From: an uncultured Clostridia bacterium
GTDB taxonomy: Bacteria; Bacillota; Clostridia; TANB77; CAG-508
NCBI GenBank assembly: GCA_947628395.1
Contig: CANQZP010000044.1
Span: 1-11,004, forward strand
DNA: 11,004 nucleotides
Reading direction: 5' to 3'
This document shows positions 5,365 to 11,004 of this stretch, in pieces (position 1 is the first letter of the stretch; every line of letters begins with the position of its first letter). A program made the translations under genes and the position numbers. The notes beneath the pieces are model-generated. The model did no database searches. It had not been told where the DNA came from and saw only the letters and a list, made by a program, of their open reading frames with translations.

Positions 5365-6297
5365 TTATTCATTTAAGAAAATTGACTCCATATATTCATT
5401 CTTAGTCATTTCCGTATAATCAGTTTTATCTGGTTCAATAAAATCTTGCTCTGTTACTGTATCAAATTCATAAGTCATTTCTTGAGCATATTCTTCAGAT
5501 TTATACTTATTACAATATACTGCTAATCCATTTTCTTTATCAAAATACACACCTTCTAAAGTATTTTGTCCATCATTTGAAGCAAAATTATCAATATAAT
5601 AGCACTCTTTTCCTCTTATTGTTTTTTCCTTTACAGTTGCTTTTATAGAAACTTGAATCAAGTCCCAAAAATTTTTTGTATGTAATGCTTCATAATCTAT
5701 TAATTCTATTCTGCCCCATGTACCATCAGAAATATATATTTTTTCATTACTTGTTTGAATATATTCATGTGTATTATACTCTATATCTGAAACTTTATTT
5801 CCAATACTTATTTGTTTTGTCACTTCTCCGTTTTTTACATCAATACTAACAATTTTGACTTTATCTCCCATTTTAAATATTTCAGTTTCATAAAACTCAC
5901 TTTCTCCAGATTCACCTTGTCTAAGCTGATACATTGTAATATGATAATTATCTGAATTCTTGTATTTTTGAGCCTTATTATATAAATTAGATATAATTAT
6001 CATTTTTCTACCTGTAATTCCTATAAATATAAATAATATTAATAAAATAATAAGTATTAAACTTATTCTTAGTCCTTTTAATTTACTATTATATTTTTTA
6101 AATCCATTTACTTTTCTTTTATCAGATTTTTCTGTATGTATTTGTAGTTCTTGTTTCATATTATCATATATTTTCTTGCATTCTTCACACTTTTTTAAAT
6201 GGTCTTCAATATATTTATTAGTTTGTTCATTTGTTAAATTTTCAATATAATTTGGTAATAAATCTTGAACAATTTTACAATCTTTTTTTTCATTCAT
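5365..6297 (-). CDS. Zinc-binding membrane anti-sigma factor of the ECF pair
   Basis: A 310-residue single-pass membrane protein. The cytoplasmic N-terminus is an anti-sigma zinc-finger domain (C7, then H33-x3-C37-x2-C40; DLLPNYIENLT is typical of zf-HC2 anti-sigma factors). A basic stretch, one transmembrane helix at about 76-96 (LRISLILIILLILFIFIGI), and an extracytoplasmic domain of about 205 residues follow. I do not recognise that outer domain; it presumably senses an envelope signal or is processed by proteolysis. I chose the ATG at 6297, giving MNEKKDCKIV. The gene then overlaps the sigma gene by 8 nt, and AGGAG in the sigma gene's last codons is 10 nt upstream. Two upstream in-frame starts (6303 ATG, 6306 GTG) are possible. 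The overlap implies translational coupling and balanced amounts. No clear terminator follows. Confidence 0.86.
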   Translation of the reverse strand: MNEKKDCKIVQDLLPNYIENLTNEQTNKYIEDHLKKCEECKKIYDNMKQELQIHTEKSDKRKVNGFKKYNSKLKGLRISLILIILLILFIFIGITGRKMIIISNLYNKAQKYKNSDNYHITMYQLRQGESGESEFYETEIFKMGDKVKIVSIDVKNGEVTKQISIGNKVSDIEYNTHEYIQTSNEKIYISDGTWGRIELIDYEALHTKNFWDLIQVSIKATVKEKTIRGKECYYIDNFASNDGQNTLEGVYFDKENGLAVYCNKYKSEEYAQEMTYEFDTVTEQDFIEPDKTDYTEMTKNEYMESIFLNE

Positions 6298-6778
6298 AAT
6301 CATCACACTCCTTTAATTTCTTTTTTGCTCTGTAAAATACTACTCTTGCCCAGTTTTCAGTTTTCCCTAAAATATCACCTATTTCTTTGAAACTTAACTC
6401 TCCTGTAAGCCTTAAATATATAACATTTCTCATATCTTCTCCTAAGTTTTGTATATCATTATATAGTTTTAATTTTTTCTCTTTTGAAATTACGTCATTT
6501 TCAACTTTTTCTTCTGATTCGATTATTTCTATTTCTTTATCACTTATATTTTTTATTTTTTTATTTTTCTTTAATTCGTTATACCAAAGATTTTTAGCAA
6601 TTTCACAAAGCCATGTAGACATTTTACAATTATTCTTAAAACTATCAATTTTTTTAATAGCTCTATAAAATGTTTCTTGAGTTAGTTCTTCAGAAATATC
6701 ATCATTATGGGTTAAATAGAATAAATATTTTCTTACTATTTCAACATATTCTGCATATATTTCTTCAATATTATTCAC
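6290..6778 (-). CDS. ECF RNA polymerase sigma factor
   Basis: A 162-residue ECF (group 4) sigma factor. Sigma region 2 is at about 8-75 (DDISEELTQETFYRAIKKID, then STWLCEIAKNLWYNELKK), and region 4 is at about 112-156 (DMRNVIYLRLTGELSFKEI, then a helix-turn-helix ending in RAKKKLKE). A charged linker (about 72-105) separates them, as usual. It directs RNA polymerase to envelope-stress-type promoters and is held by the anti-sigma factor encoded next to it. The start is GTG at 6778 with AGGAGG (6792-6787) 8 nt upstream; the adjacent ATG is out of frame and meets a stop at once. An ECF-type promoter upstream suggests that it drives its own expression. Confidence 0.92.
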   Translation of the reverse strand: MNNIEEIYAEYVEIVRKYLFYLTHNDDISEELTQETFYRAIKKIDSFKNNCKMSTWLCEIAKNLWYNELKKNKKIKNISDKEIEIIESEEKVENDVISKEKKLKLYNDIQNLGEDMRNVIYLRLTGELSFKEIGDILGKTENWARVVFYRAKKKLKECDDYE

Positions 6779-6799
6779 ATTTTTATCCTCCTTTAACAG

Positions 6800-6828
6800 T
6801 TAGACAATTTTAATTCTAATTCGTTACA
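6800..6828 (-). promoter_or_regulatory. ECF-type promoter upstream of the sigma gene
   Basis: On the minus strand, TGTAAC (6828-6823), a 16-bp spacer and TGTCTAA (6806-6800). This resembles the -35 'TGAAAC/TGTAAC' and -10 'CGTC/CGTA' pattern used by SigW/SigM/SigX-type ECF factors. It lies just before the sigma gene's ribosome binding site. Autoregulation is inferred. Confidence 0.6.
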
Positions 6829-6867
6829 AAAATTTTGAATTTTATTATAAATTTAATAACAATTACT

Positions 6868-6923
6868 AAAAAAAACGAAGTTTTTAGTTATCCTATACTA
6901 AATACAAAACTCCGTTTATTTTT
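6868..6923. terminator. Terminator after the ASCH/NTP-pyrophosphatase gene
   Basis: AAACGAAGTT (6873-6882) pairs with AACTCCGTTT (6908-6917) with one G-U pair. An inner stem of 6 bp (TTTAGT/ACTAAA) is present, and A/T runs flank both sides. On the minus strand it ends the 8309-6972 operon, 55 nt after the stop, and it separates that operon from the sigma-factor promoter. It may also act on the plus strand. Confidence 0.7.
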
Positions 6924-6971
6924 TTTCTATATGTTATAAATTATTTATACTATAAAAATTACTCTTATTTA

Positions 6972-7673
6972 TTATTTTCTGAATTCTTTATTCAATTCTT
7001 TTTCTTCATTAATATTTCTTTTTTCTTCATCAACATACTCTAAATAAATTTTATCATTAAAAGCTCCTTTTTTGTCTGACTTAGCTTTCATTATTTCATA
7101 TACTTCTTCCATTTTATAACCTTTTAATTTCATTATAGCATTTATAACTTCCATCAAATCTCCAAGTTCTTCAATACTATTTTCTTCTATGAATTCATTA
7201 GCTTCTTCTAAAATTTTTTTGTTTAACTCAGTTAAATATTCTGTATCATTAAGGATTCTATATTTACTTTTTCTTCCCTCTTCACTATCTATATTTTGGG
7301 GAATTTTATCTCTTACTAATTTGTTATATGTATATCTAAATCCTTTACTCTTTAGAGAAATTTTTATTCCTAAAACTCCATATTTTTTCTCTTCTTCTGG
7401 TGAATATATTTCATACATATTTTTAGTTTTTTGGGTTATTTCTTCTGTATCAGAATATAATTTTTTAAACAACTCTTCAAATGTTTCTGCTCTATATAAT
7501 TCGATAACATCAACTAATAACTTTTCTTGTAATTCAGGAACTTTTAAAAACTCTATTTGATCTCCAACTTTTATTTGTTGCCTTTTTTCATCAAATAATC
7601 TGAATTCTATTGTTTTACTTCCATTTTTTATTCTTTCAAATGGACTCTCATTTAATTTCATTGTATGTAACAT
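6972..7673 (-). CDS. ASCH domain fused to MazG-like NTP pyrophosphatase
   Basis: A 233-residue two-domain protein. The ASCH domain (about 1-107; MKLNESPFERIKNGSKTIE, then RLFDEKRQQIKVGDQIEF) is a PUA-like beta-barrel thought to bind RNA or modified nucleotides. A second, all-helical NTP-pyrophosphatase domain (about 114-215) opens with YNKLVRDKIPQ, the mark of the phosphoribosyl-ATP pyrophosphohydrolase-like branch. It carries the metal-binding set EEANE (156-160), EELGD (168-172) and the KSDKKGAF motif (198-205). The domain probably hydrolyses non-canonical nucleoside triphosphates (house-cleaning); the fused ASCH domain may recognise the substrate. The C-terminal 20 residues are charged and unassigned. 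The ATG at 7673 has AGGAG 8 nt upstream. It lies 24 nt after the acetyltransferase gene, so the two are probably co-transcribed. Confidence 0.86.
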   Translation of the reverse strand: MLHTMKLNESPFERIKNGSKTIEFRLFDEKRQQIKVGDQIEFLKVPELQEKLLVDVIELYRAETFEELFKKLYSDTEEITQKTKNMYEIYSPEEEKKYGVLGIKISLKSKGFRYTYNKLVRDKIPQNIDSEEGRKSKYRILNDTEYLTELNKKILEEANEFIEENSIEELGDLMEVINAIMKLKGYKMEEVYEIMKAKSDKKGAFNDKIYLEYVDEEKRNINEEKELNKEFRK

Positions 7674-7697
7674 ATATCTATCTCCTTCCTCATTTTA

Positions 7698-8252
7698 TTA
7701 AATTTCTTTTATTACTCTACAAGGGTTTCCTACAGCTACCGTATTAGATGGAATATCTTTATTCACAATACTTCCTGCCCCTATTACAACATTATCACCT
7801 ATAGTTACTCCAGGAAGTACAACAACATTTCCACCAATCCATACATTATTACCTACTTTTATAGGTTTTGCATATTCTAATCCTAAATTTCTTCTTTCTG
7901 CATCTATAGGATGTCCAGCTGTATAAAAAGCACAGTTTGGTGCAATAAACACATTATCTCCAAATTCTACTTTGTTTCCATCAAGTATAATTAAATTATG
8001 ATTAGCATAAAAATTTTCTCCGATTTCAATATTATATCCATAATCACACATAAAAGGTTGTTCAATTACAAATGTATCTCCTGTTTTTCCAAATAAATCT
8101 TTTATAATCTTTGTTTTTTCTATATAATTTGATGGTTTTAACTGATTATAATTATAGCACTTATCTTTTGCTGTATACCTTTGTTTTATTAAATCTTCAT
8201 TATAATTTGCATCATATAATTCTCCAGCCAGCATCTTTTCTTTTTCACTCAT
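7698..8252 (-). CDS. Maltose/galactoside O-acetyltransferase family enzyme
   Basis: A 184-residue hexapeptide (left-handed beta-helix) acetyltransferase of the Maa/LacA/NodL group, which moves acetyl from acetyl-CoA to a sugar hydroxyl. MSEKEKMLAGELYDANYNEDL is the typical N-terminal maltose-acetyltransferase helix region. The hexapeptide coils run from about 74 to 165, and the catalytic histidine sits in YTAGHPID (H114). The C-terminal VAVGNPCRVIKEI is the usual end. The length is close to the family norm (about 183). I chose the ATG at 8252: AGGAG is 9 nt upstream, and the frame's earlier starts lie in the preceding hairpin. It is the first gene of an operon with the ASCH/pyrophosphatase gene. 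The sugar acceptor is unknown. Confidence 0.92.
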   Translation of the reverse strand: MSEKEKMLAGELYDANYNEDLIKQRYTAKDKCYNYNQLKPSNYIEKTKIIKDLFGKTGDTFVIEQPFMCDYGYNIEIGENFYANHNLIILDGNKVEFGDNVFIAPNCAFYTAGHPIDAERRNLGLEYAKPIKVGNNVWIGGNVVVLPGVTIGDNVVIGAGSIVNKDIPSNTVAVGNPCRVIKEI

Positions 8253-8280
8253 AAAACATTTCTCCTCTACATTTTTAGAT

Positions 8281-8309
8281 ATATTATCATAAAAGCAGAT
8301 AATTAGCAA
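8281..8309 (-). promoter_or_regulatory. Possible promoter of the acetyltransferase operon
   Basis: On the minus strand, TTGCTA (8309-8304), a 17-bp spacer and TAATAT (8286-8281). The -35 falls in the loop and stem of the upstream gene's terminator hairpin. The boxes are imperfect, so this is tentative. Confidence 0.35.
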
Positions 8310-8324
8310 TTAATTATCTGCTTT
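8291..8324 (-). terminator. Terminator of the beta-helix operon
   Basis: AAAGCAGATAATTA (8292-8305) and TAATTATCTGCTTT (8311-8324) form a perfect 14-bp stem with a 5-nt loop, 16 nt after the beta-helix gene's stop. The U-tract on the minus strand is only four or five bases, so termination may be partial, with some read-through into the acetyltransferase gene. Confidence 0.65.
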
Positions 8325-8340
8325 AAAAATTATATTTTAA

Positions 8341-9714
8341 TTAGTTTATCTCTACACCATTAACATATAACTTATATCCATTAAAATCTATATTGCTATA
8401 TGTTGTATCACTATCTTCTAATTCTGTAATATAGCAGTCTCCTGTTAGTTTTATTTTTGATGTATTATCTAATTTTAATTTTATACTTTTGCCTGAATTT
8501 TCTCCATTTATAGTTCCTTCATAATAAGAATTGTCTTTCATAGTCATATCTAAAGTTGATATTTCATCTATAACAATGTTTCCGATAGCTTCTTGATTTT
8601 CTAAAATAAGTGAAACATCTCCACCATTAGAACCAGTTTTACCCCAAGAATCTTTTTGTACTCTTAAAAAATTTCCAGTATTATCATTATTTATAATTGT
8701 GTTATTTTTTAAGTTTATAGTTGATTTAGTATTTGTTACATAAAAAGAATCACCTTTATTAGTTATAACCTTACTATTATTTGCAGTAAACTCTGAATTG
8801 CCTTCATCAGCATCTCCACTCATTGATTGATATAAGAAAATGTTTTTGTAAGTAGTTGATTGTCCATTCAATTTTGTATTACTATCTGTTAAATTACAAT
8901 TATTTATTGTTACACTATTTTTACCTTCTACAACAATTCCTTCTGATGCTTTAGAAATTAAATCACTATCATTTACAGTTACATTTGCTGTGGAATAAAT
9001 TGTAGGAGAACCTTGACCTTTAGTAGTATAAGTTCCACGATTTACTATAACATCTCCTCCACCTCTATCTGTTCTTATTGCTGCACTTGATGTTCCTTCT
9101 GTATTAATTGTTAGATTAGAAGCTTTCATAGTTCCACCACCTGTTGTCATTATTCCACCTGAATTGTCTTTTGTTGTTGTAATTGTAGAATCACTAATAT
9201 TTATTTCTGTTCCATCATTGGATGAGTTGTTTGTTGTAGCACTACCACCATAACAAAATACACCATTTGCACCAGTAGCATCTGTATTTACTGTTATATC
9301 CTTTATAGTAAGATTTGCTCCACTTTTTGCTAGTATCGCTGAATTTGTACCATAAAAACTTGTATTATCTCCACCATCAGAATCCCCTGTTTTTGTTACT
9401 TCAATATTTTCAGCTGATACATCAATATCTCCATTTATTAATAGTGCATTTTCATCTTCTTTTTCAGATGAATATTCTTCATCCTCTATTGTAGAATCTT
9501 CTGTTATTTCTTTATAAGCCGAATATGTTATAGAATTGTTATTTGTTCCCATTTCTCCTGGCATTTCTCCATTTGGTTTTTGCATTTCTTGATTCTGAAT
9601 TGTATTATTTGAATTATTTTTATTTATCTCATCTATTGTATATTTTAGCAATATTCCTAAAATAGCCATAAGAATTATTATAACTATAATCTCAATTATT
9701 GTACTCTTCTTCAT
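8341..9714 (-). CDS. Membrane-anchored right-handed beta-helix surface protein
   Basis: A 457-residue protein with an N-terminal signal anchor (5-24, IIEIIVIIILMAILGILLKY, no clear cleavage or lipobox cysteine). An N/Q/M/G/P-rich stalk (about 30-62, with MPGEMGTNNN) follows. A long domain (about 85-440) has repeated strands of the type 'ANLTIKDITVNTD', 'GTEINISDSTITTT', 'ADVTVNDSDLI' and 'SVTINNCNLTD'. This spacing of T/V-I-N-x-S/N rungs is that of a right-handed parallel beta-helix (pectate-lyase-like adhesin fold). FYGTNSAIL and GIVVEGKNS motifs recur in similar gut-Firmicute surface proteins. No catalytic set is visible, so adhesion or polysaccharide binding is more likely than lyase activity. 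The RBS AGGAGG overlaps the stop of the upstream gene, which implies tight coupling. Confidence 0.85.
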   Translation of the reverse strand: MKKSTIIEIIVIIILMAILGILLKYTIDEINKNNSNNTIQNQEMQKPNGEMPGEMGTNNNSITYSAYKEITEDSTIEDEEYSSEKEDENALLINGDIDVSAENIEVTKTGDSDGGDNTSFYGTNSAILAKSGANLTIKDITVNTDATGANGVFCYGGSATTNNSSNDGTEINISDSTITTTKDNSGGIMTTGGGTMKASNLTINTEGTSSAAIRTDRGGGDVIVNRGTYTTKGQGSPTIYSTANVTVNDSDLISKASEGIVVEGKNSVTINNCNLTDSNTKLNGQSTTYKNIFLYQSMSGDADEGNSEFTANNSKVITNKGDSFYVTNTKSTINLKNNTIINNDNTGNFLRVQKDSWGKTGSNGGDVSLILENQEAIGNIVIDEISTLDMTMKDNSYYEGTINGENSGKSIKLKLDNTSKIKLTGDCYITELEDSDTTYSNIDFNGYKLYVNGVEIN

Positions 9715-9723
9715 ATATTCCTC

Positions 9724-10014
9724 CTAACCATTAACATTATTATTCGAATCTGTTGGTTTTTCAGGTGGCTCTTCTCCATTATCTCCATCTGGTTTTGTAG
9801 GTGGTTCTCCAAATGAATCTCCATCTGGTTTTTCTGGTGGTGTTCCCATTTCATCATTTGGGCTAGATGGCATTTTTTCATTTTCATTCATCTGCATATC
9901 TTCAGATTTAGTTGAATTATTATTTAATGATTTATTATAAATAAAAAATCCTCCTGTTGTAATAATAGCACCTATTAGCATTCCAATAATTAAAAATATT
10001 ATTTTATCTTTCAC
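9724..10014 (-). CDS. Small membrane protein with PPEKPDGD repeats
   Basis: A 96-residue protein with one transmembrane helix (about 5-27, IIFLIIGMLIGAIITTGGFFIY) and an outside-facing low-complexity tail. The tail carries PPEKPDGD (59-66), PPTKPDGD (71-78) and PPEKPTDS (83-90), a 12-residue period. The period shows in the DNA as near-identical 24-bp copies at 9781-9804 and 9817-9840. The EMGT/MPSSP segment resembles the stalk of the beta-helix protein encoded just downstream (9-bp gap), so the two probably act together at the cell surface. The start is GTG at 10014 with AGGAGG 8 nt upstream. A TATAAT at 10049-10044 is a candidate -10 without a good -35. No known family recognised. Confidence 0.78.
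   Translation of the reverse strand: MKDKIIFLIIGMLIGAIITTGGFFIYNKSLNNNSTKSEDMQMNENEKMPSSPNDEMGTPPEKPDGDSFGEPPTKPDGDNGEEPPEKPTDSNNNVNG
9745..9840. repeat. 36-bp-period coding repeats
   Basis: ATCTCCATCTGG starts two near-identical 24-bp units (9781-9804 and 9817-9840), 36 bp apart, and a more diverged third unit lies near 9749-9768. They encode the PPxKPDGD units of the small membrane protein. Such repeats can change copy number by slippage or recombination. Confidence 0.6.
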
Positions 10015-10118
10015 TTTTAGTTCCTCCTATAAATATTTTTTAGATTATATATAACATTTCTTAAAACTATATTAAATTTTAAATTATTTTTTAAAAAATT
10101 TATTATACTAATCAATCA

Positions 10119-10868
10119 TTATTTTGTTGCTATTATTCCATAATATCTTCTTATAAGCAATATTCCTTTGTCAGTTTTGTGCGAGTTTATGTATTTATCT
10201 AATATATCTAATTCTAAATCTTGGCTTTCTACCATCTCTGAAAAATTAGTTAAAATTGGTGTCTTCAATAATAGTGCTATTAAATCATCTTTTGTTTTAT
10301 AATATTCTCTGATATGAAGTGGTACTAATTCAACATTTTTAAAACCAGCTTTTAATATATTCTCATAATCAATTAGACTAATTGGTTTTATATCATTATA
10401 ACCTTGTCCTTTTTTGAGCAAATATTTTAATTCCCAACAGTCTAATTTATCTACACCTCTTACTATTAAGTATCCTCCTTGCTTTAAAGTTTTGTAGATT
10501 TGAACCGGGTCAATCTTCGTATGACGAGCTGTTACTAAATCAAAGTAATTATCAGGTGTATCCATTTTTAAATTGTCCATAACTCTGAAAGTAATATTTT
10601 TTCTTCCACTCTTTATTAAATTTTGATTTGCTGATTTTATCATTTCTTCTGAAAAATCAGTACCTAATATTTCAGCACAATTTGGAAAGTTTCCTAAAAG
10701 CTCCTCTCCAGCTGCTGTTCCCAAATCTAAAACTTTTGAAGCTTCATTTATGTGCTTTTTTATTTCTTCTTCATAACTCCAATTTGTAAGTATTTCCTCT
10801 GTGCAATTGATATTATCAAAAGACCAATTTGCTAATTCATTATAATAATCATATTCTCTTAAATTCAT
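10119..10868 (-). CDS. Class I SAM-dependent methyltransferase
   Basis: A 249-residue methyltransferase with the Rossmann-like SAM-binding core. Motif I is VLDLGTAAGE (46-55), the acidic residue ending strand 2 is in ILGTDFSEEM (67-76), the strand-4 region is YFDLVTARHTKIDP (108-121), and KQGGYLIVRGVDK (129-141) matches the post-motif strand. The C-terminal part is helical and ends in LLIRRYYGIIATK. The acceptor (RNA, small molecule or protein) cannot be told from sequence. The ATG at 10868 has AGGAGG 9 nt upstream and an extended -10 promoter at 10904-10896. It is 104 bp upstream of the small membrane protein gene with no clear terminator between, so read-through into the surface operon is possible. 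Confidence 0.88.
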   Translation of the reverse strand: MNLREYDYYNELANWSFDNINCTEEILTNWSYEEEIKKHINEASKVLDLGTAAGEELLGNFPNCAEILGTDFSEEMIKSANQNLIKSGRKNITFRVMDNLKMDTPDNYFDLVTARHTKIDPVQIYKTLKQGGYLIVRGVDKLDCWELKYLLKKGQGYNDIKPISLIDYENILKAGFKNVELVPLHIREYYKTKDDLIALLLKTPILTNFSEMVESQDLELDILDKYINSHKTDKGILLIRRYYGIIATK

Positions 10869-10895
10869 TTCTATAATCCTCCTTTTATTTTTATG

Positions 10896-10904
10896 ATTGT
10901 ATCA
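10896..10904 (-). promoter_or_regulatory. Extended -10 promoter of the methyltransferase gene
   Basis: On the minus strand, TGATACAAT (10904-10896) fits TGnTAnAAT. The -35 region is poor, as often in extended -10 promoters. A perfect 15-bp palindrome CACAAAA-A-TTTTGTG (10944-10958) lies about 40 bp upstream and may be a regulator site. Confidence 0.5.
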
Positions 10905-11004
10905 AAAAAGAACCTCCTTTCATGAACATACAACAAAAACAATCACAAAAATTTTGTGTATATATTTTTGCCATTCATGAGGAGATTCTTAAGGCTCTTC
11001 ATTA

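Noticed and set aside
7189..7560. A 123-codon plus-strand open frame opposite the ASCH/pyrophosphatase gene.
   Set aside because: No ribosome binding site and low-complexity, F/S/L-rich product typical of the antisense of a K/E/N-rich gene.
9745..9840. The regularly spaced repeats as a CRISPR array.
   Set aside because: Only two or three units, 36-bp period without variable spacers, in frame in a protein-coding gene; they encode PPxKPDGD.
10905..10925. An Erm-like leader peptide controlling the methyltransferase by attenuation.
   Set aside because: The short frame has no sensible ribosome binding site, overlaps the promoter boxes, and the methyltransferase shows no Erm-family motifs.
10922..11004. 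A plus-strand gene starting at ATG 10922 and running off the window.
   Set aside because: No ribosome binding site on that strand and no recognisable sequence in 27 codons; more sequence would be needed.

Overview
The window is very AT-rich (about a quarter G+C by eye). It uses AGGAGG-type ribosome binding sites, sigma-A-like promoters with TGTTATAAT extended -10 boxes, rho-independent terminators, the standard code (TGA is a stop) and some GTG/TTG starts. Together these point to a low-GC Firmicute, most likely a Clostridia-type, possibly host-associated bacterium. I cannot name genus or species.

Layout: (1) 1-110 is a GC-richer, hairpin-forming non-coding edge that may belong to something outside the window. 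(2) 201-3006, plus strand: a TetR-family regulator with a near-perfect 24-bp palindrome upstream of its promoter, then a 635-residue protein with its own promoter. That protein has a divergent ABC ATPase domain behind a long helical N-terminus containing a glycine-rich hydrophobic hairpin. It is followed by a GC-rich patch, a 16-bp inverted repeat and a strong terminator. (3) 3049-5324: a patch of small accessory genes. It holds a ribbon-helix-helix DNA-binding protein (minus), a frameshifted XRE repressor (plus), a P-loop kinase of the FlaR/topology-modulation type (minus), and a DinJ/YafQ-type toxin-antitoxin pair (minus) whose toxin is frameshifted. The XRE gene and the toxin gene each carry one extra C in front of a GG, in coding-strand terms. 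(4) 5365-6828, minus: an ECF sigma factor and its zinc-binding membrane anti-sigma factor, translationally coupled, behind an ECF-type promoter that suggests autoregulation. (5) 6873-8309, minus: a maltose/galactoside O-acetyltransferase family gene followed 24 nt later by an ASCH plus NTP-pyrophosphatase fusion, ending at a terminator. (6) 8292-10014, minus: a two-gene surface operon with a small membrane-anchored PPEKPDGD-repeat protein and a membrane-anchored right-handed beta-helix protein. (7) 10119-10904, minus: a class I SAM-dependent methyltransferase with an extended -10 promoter.

How they fit: most units are independent, small and self-regulated (TetR operator, RHH operator repeats at the antitoxin promoter, ECF autoregulation), as in an accessory region or a region of frequent gene gain and loss. 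The most unusual items are the TetR/ABC-hairpin pair with its structured 3' end, and the matching one-base lesions in two neighbouring regulatory/toxin genes. I did not find a CRISPR array, tRNA, rRNA, transposase or integrase.
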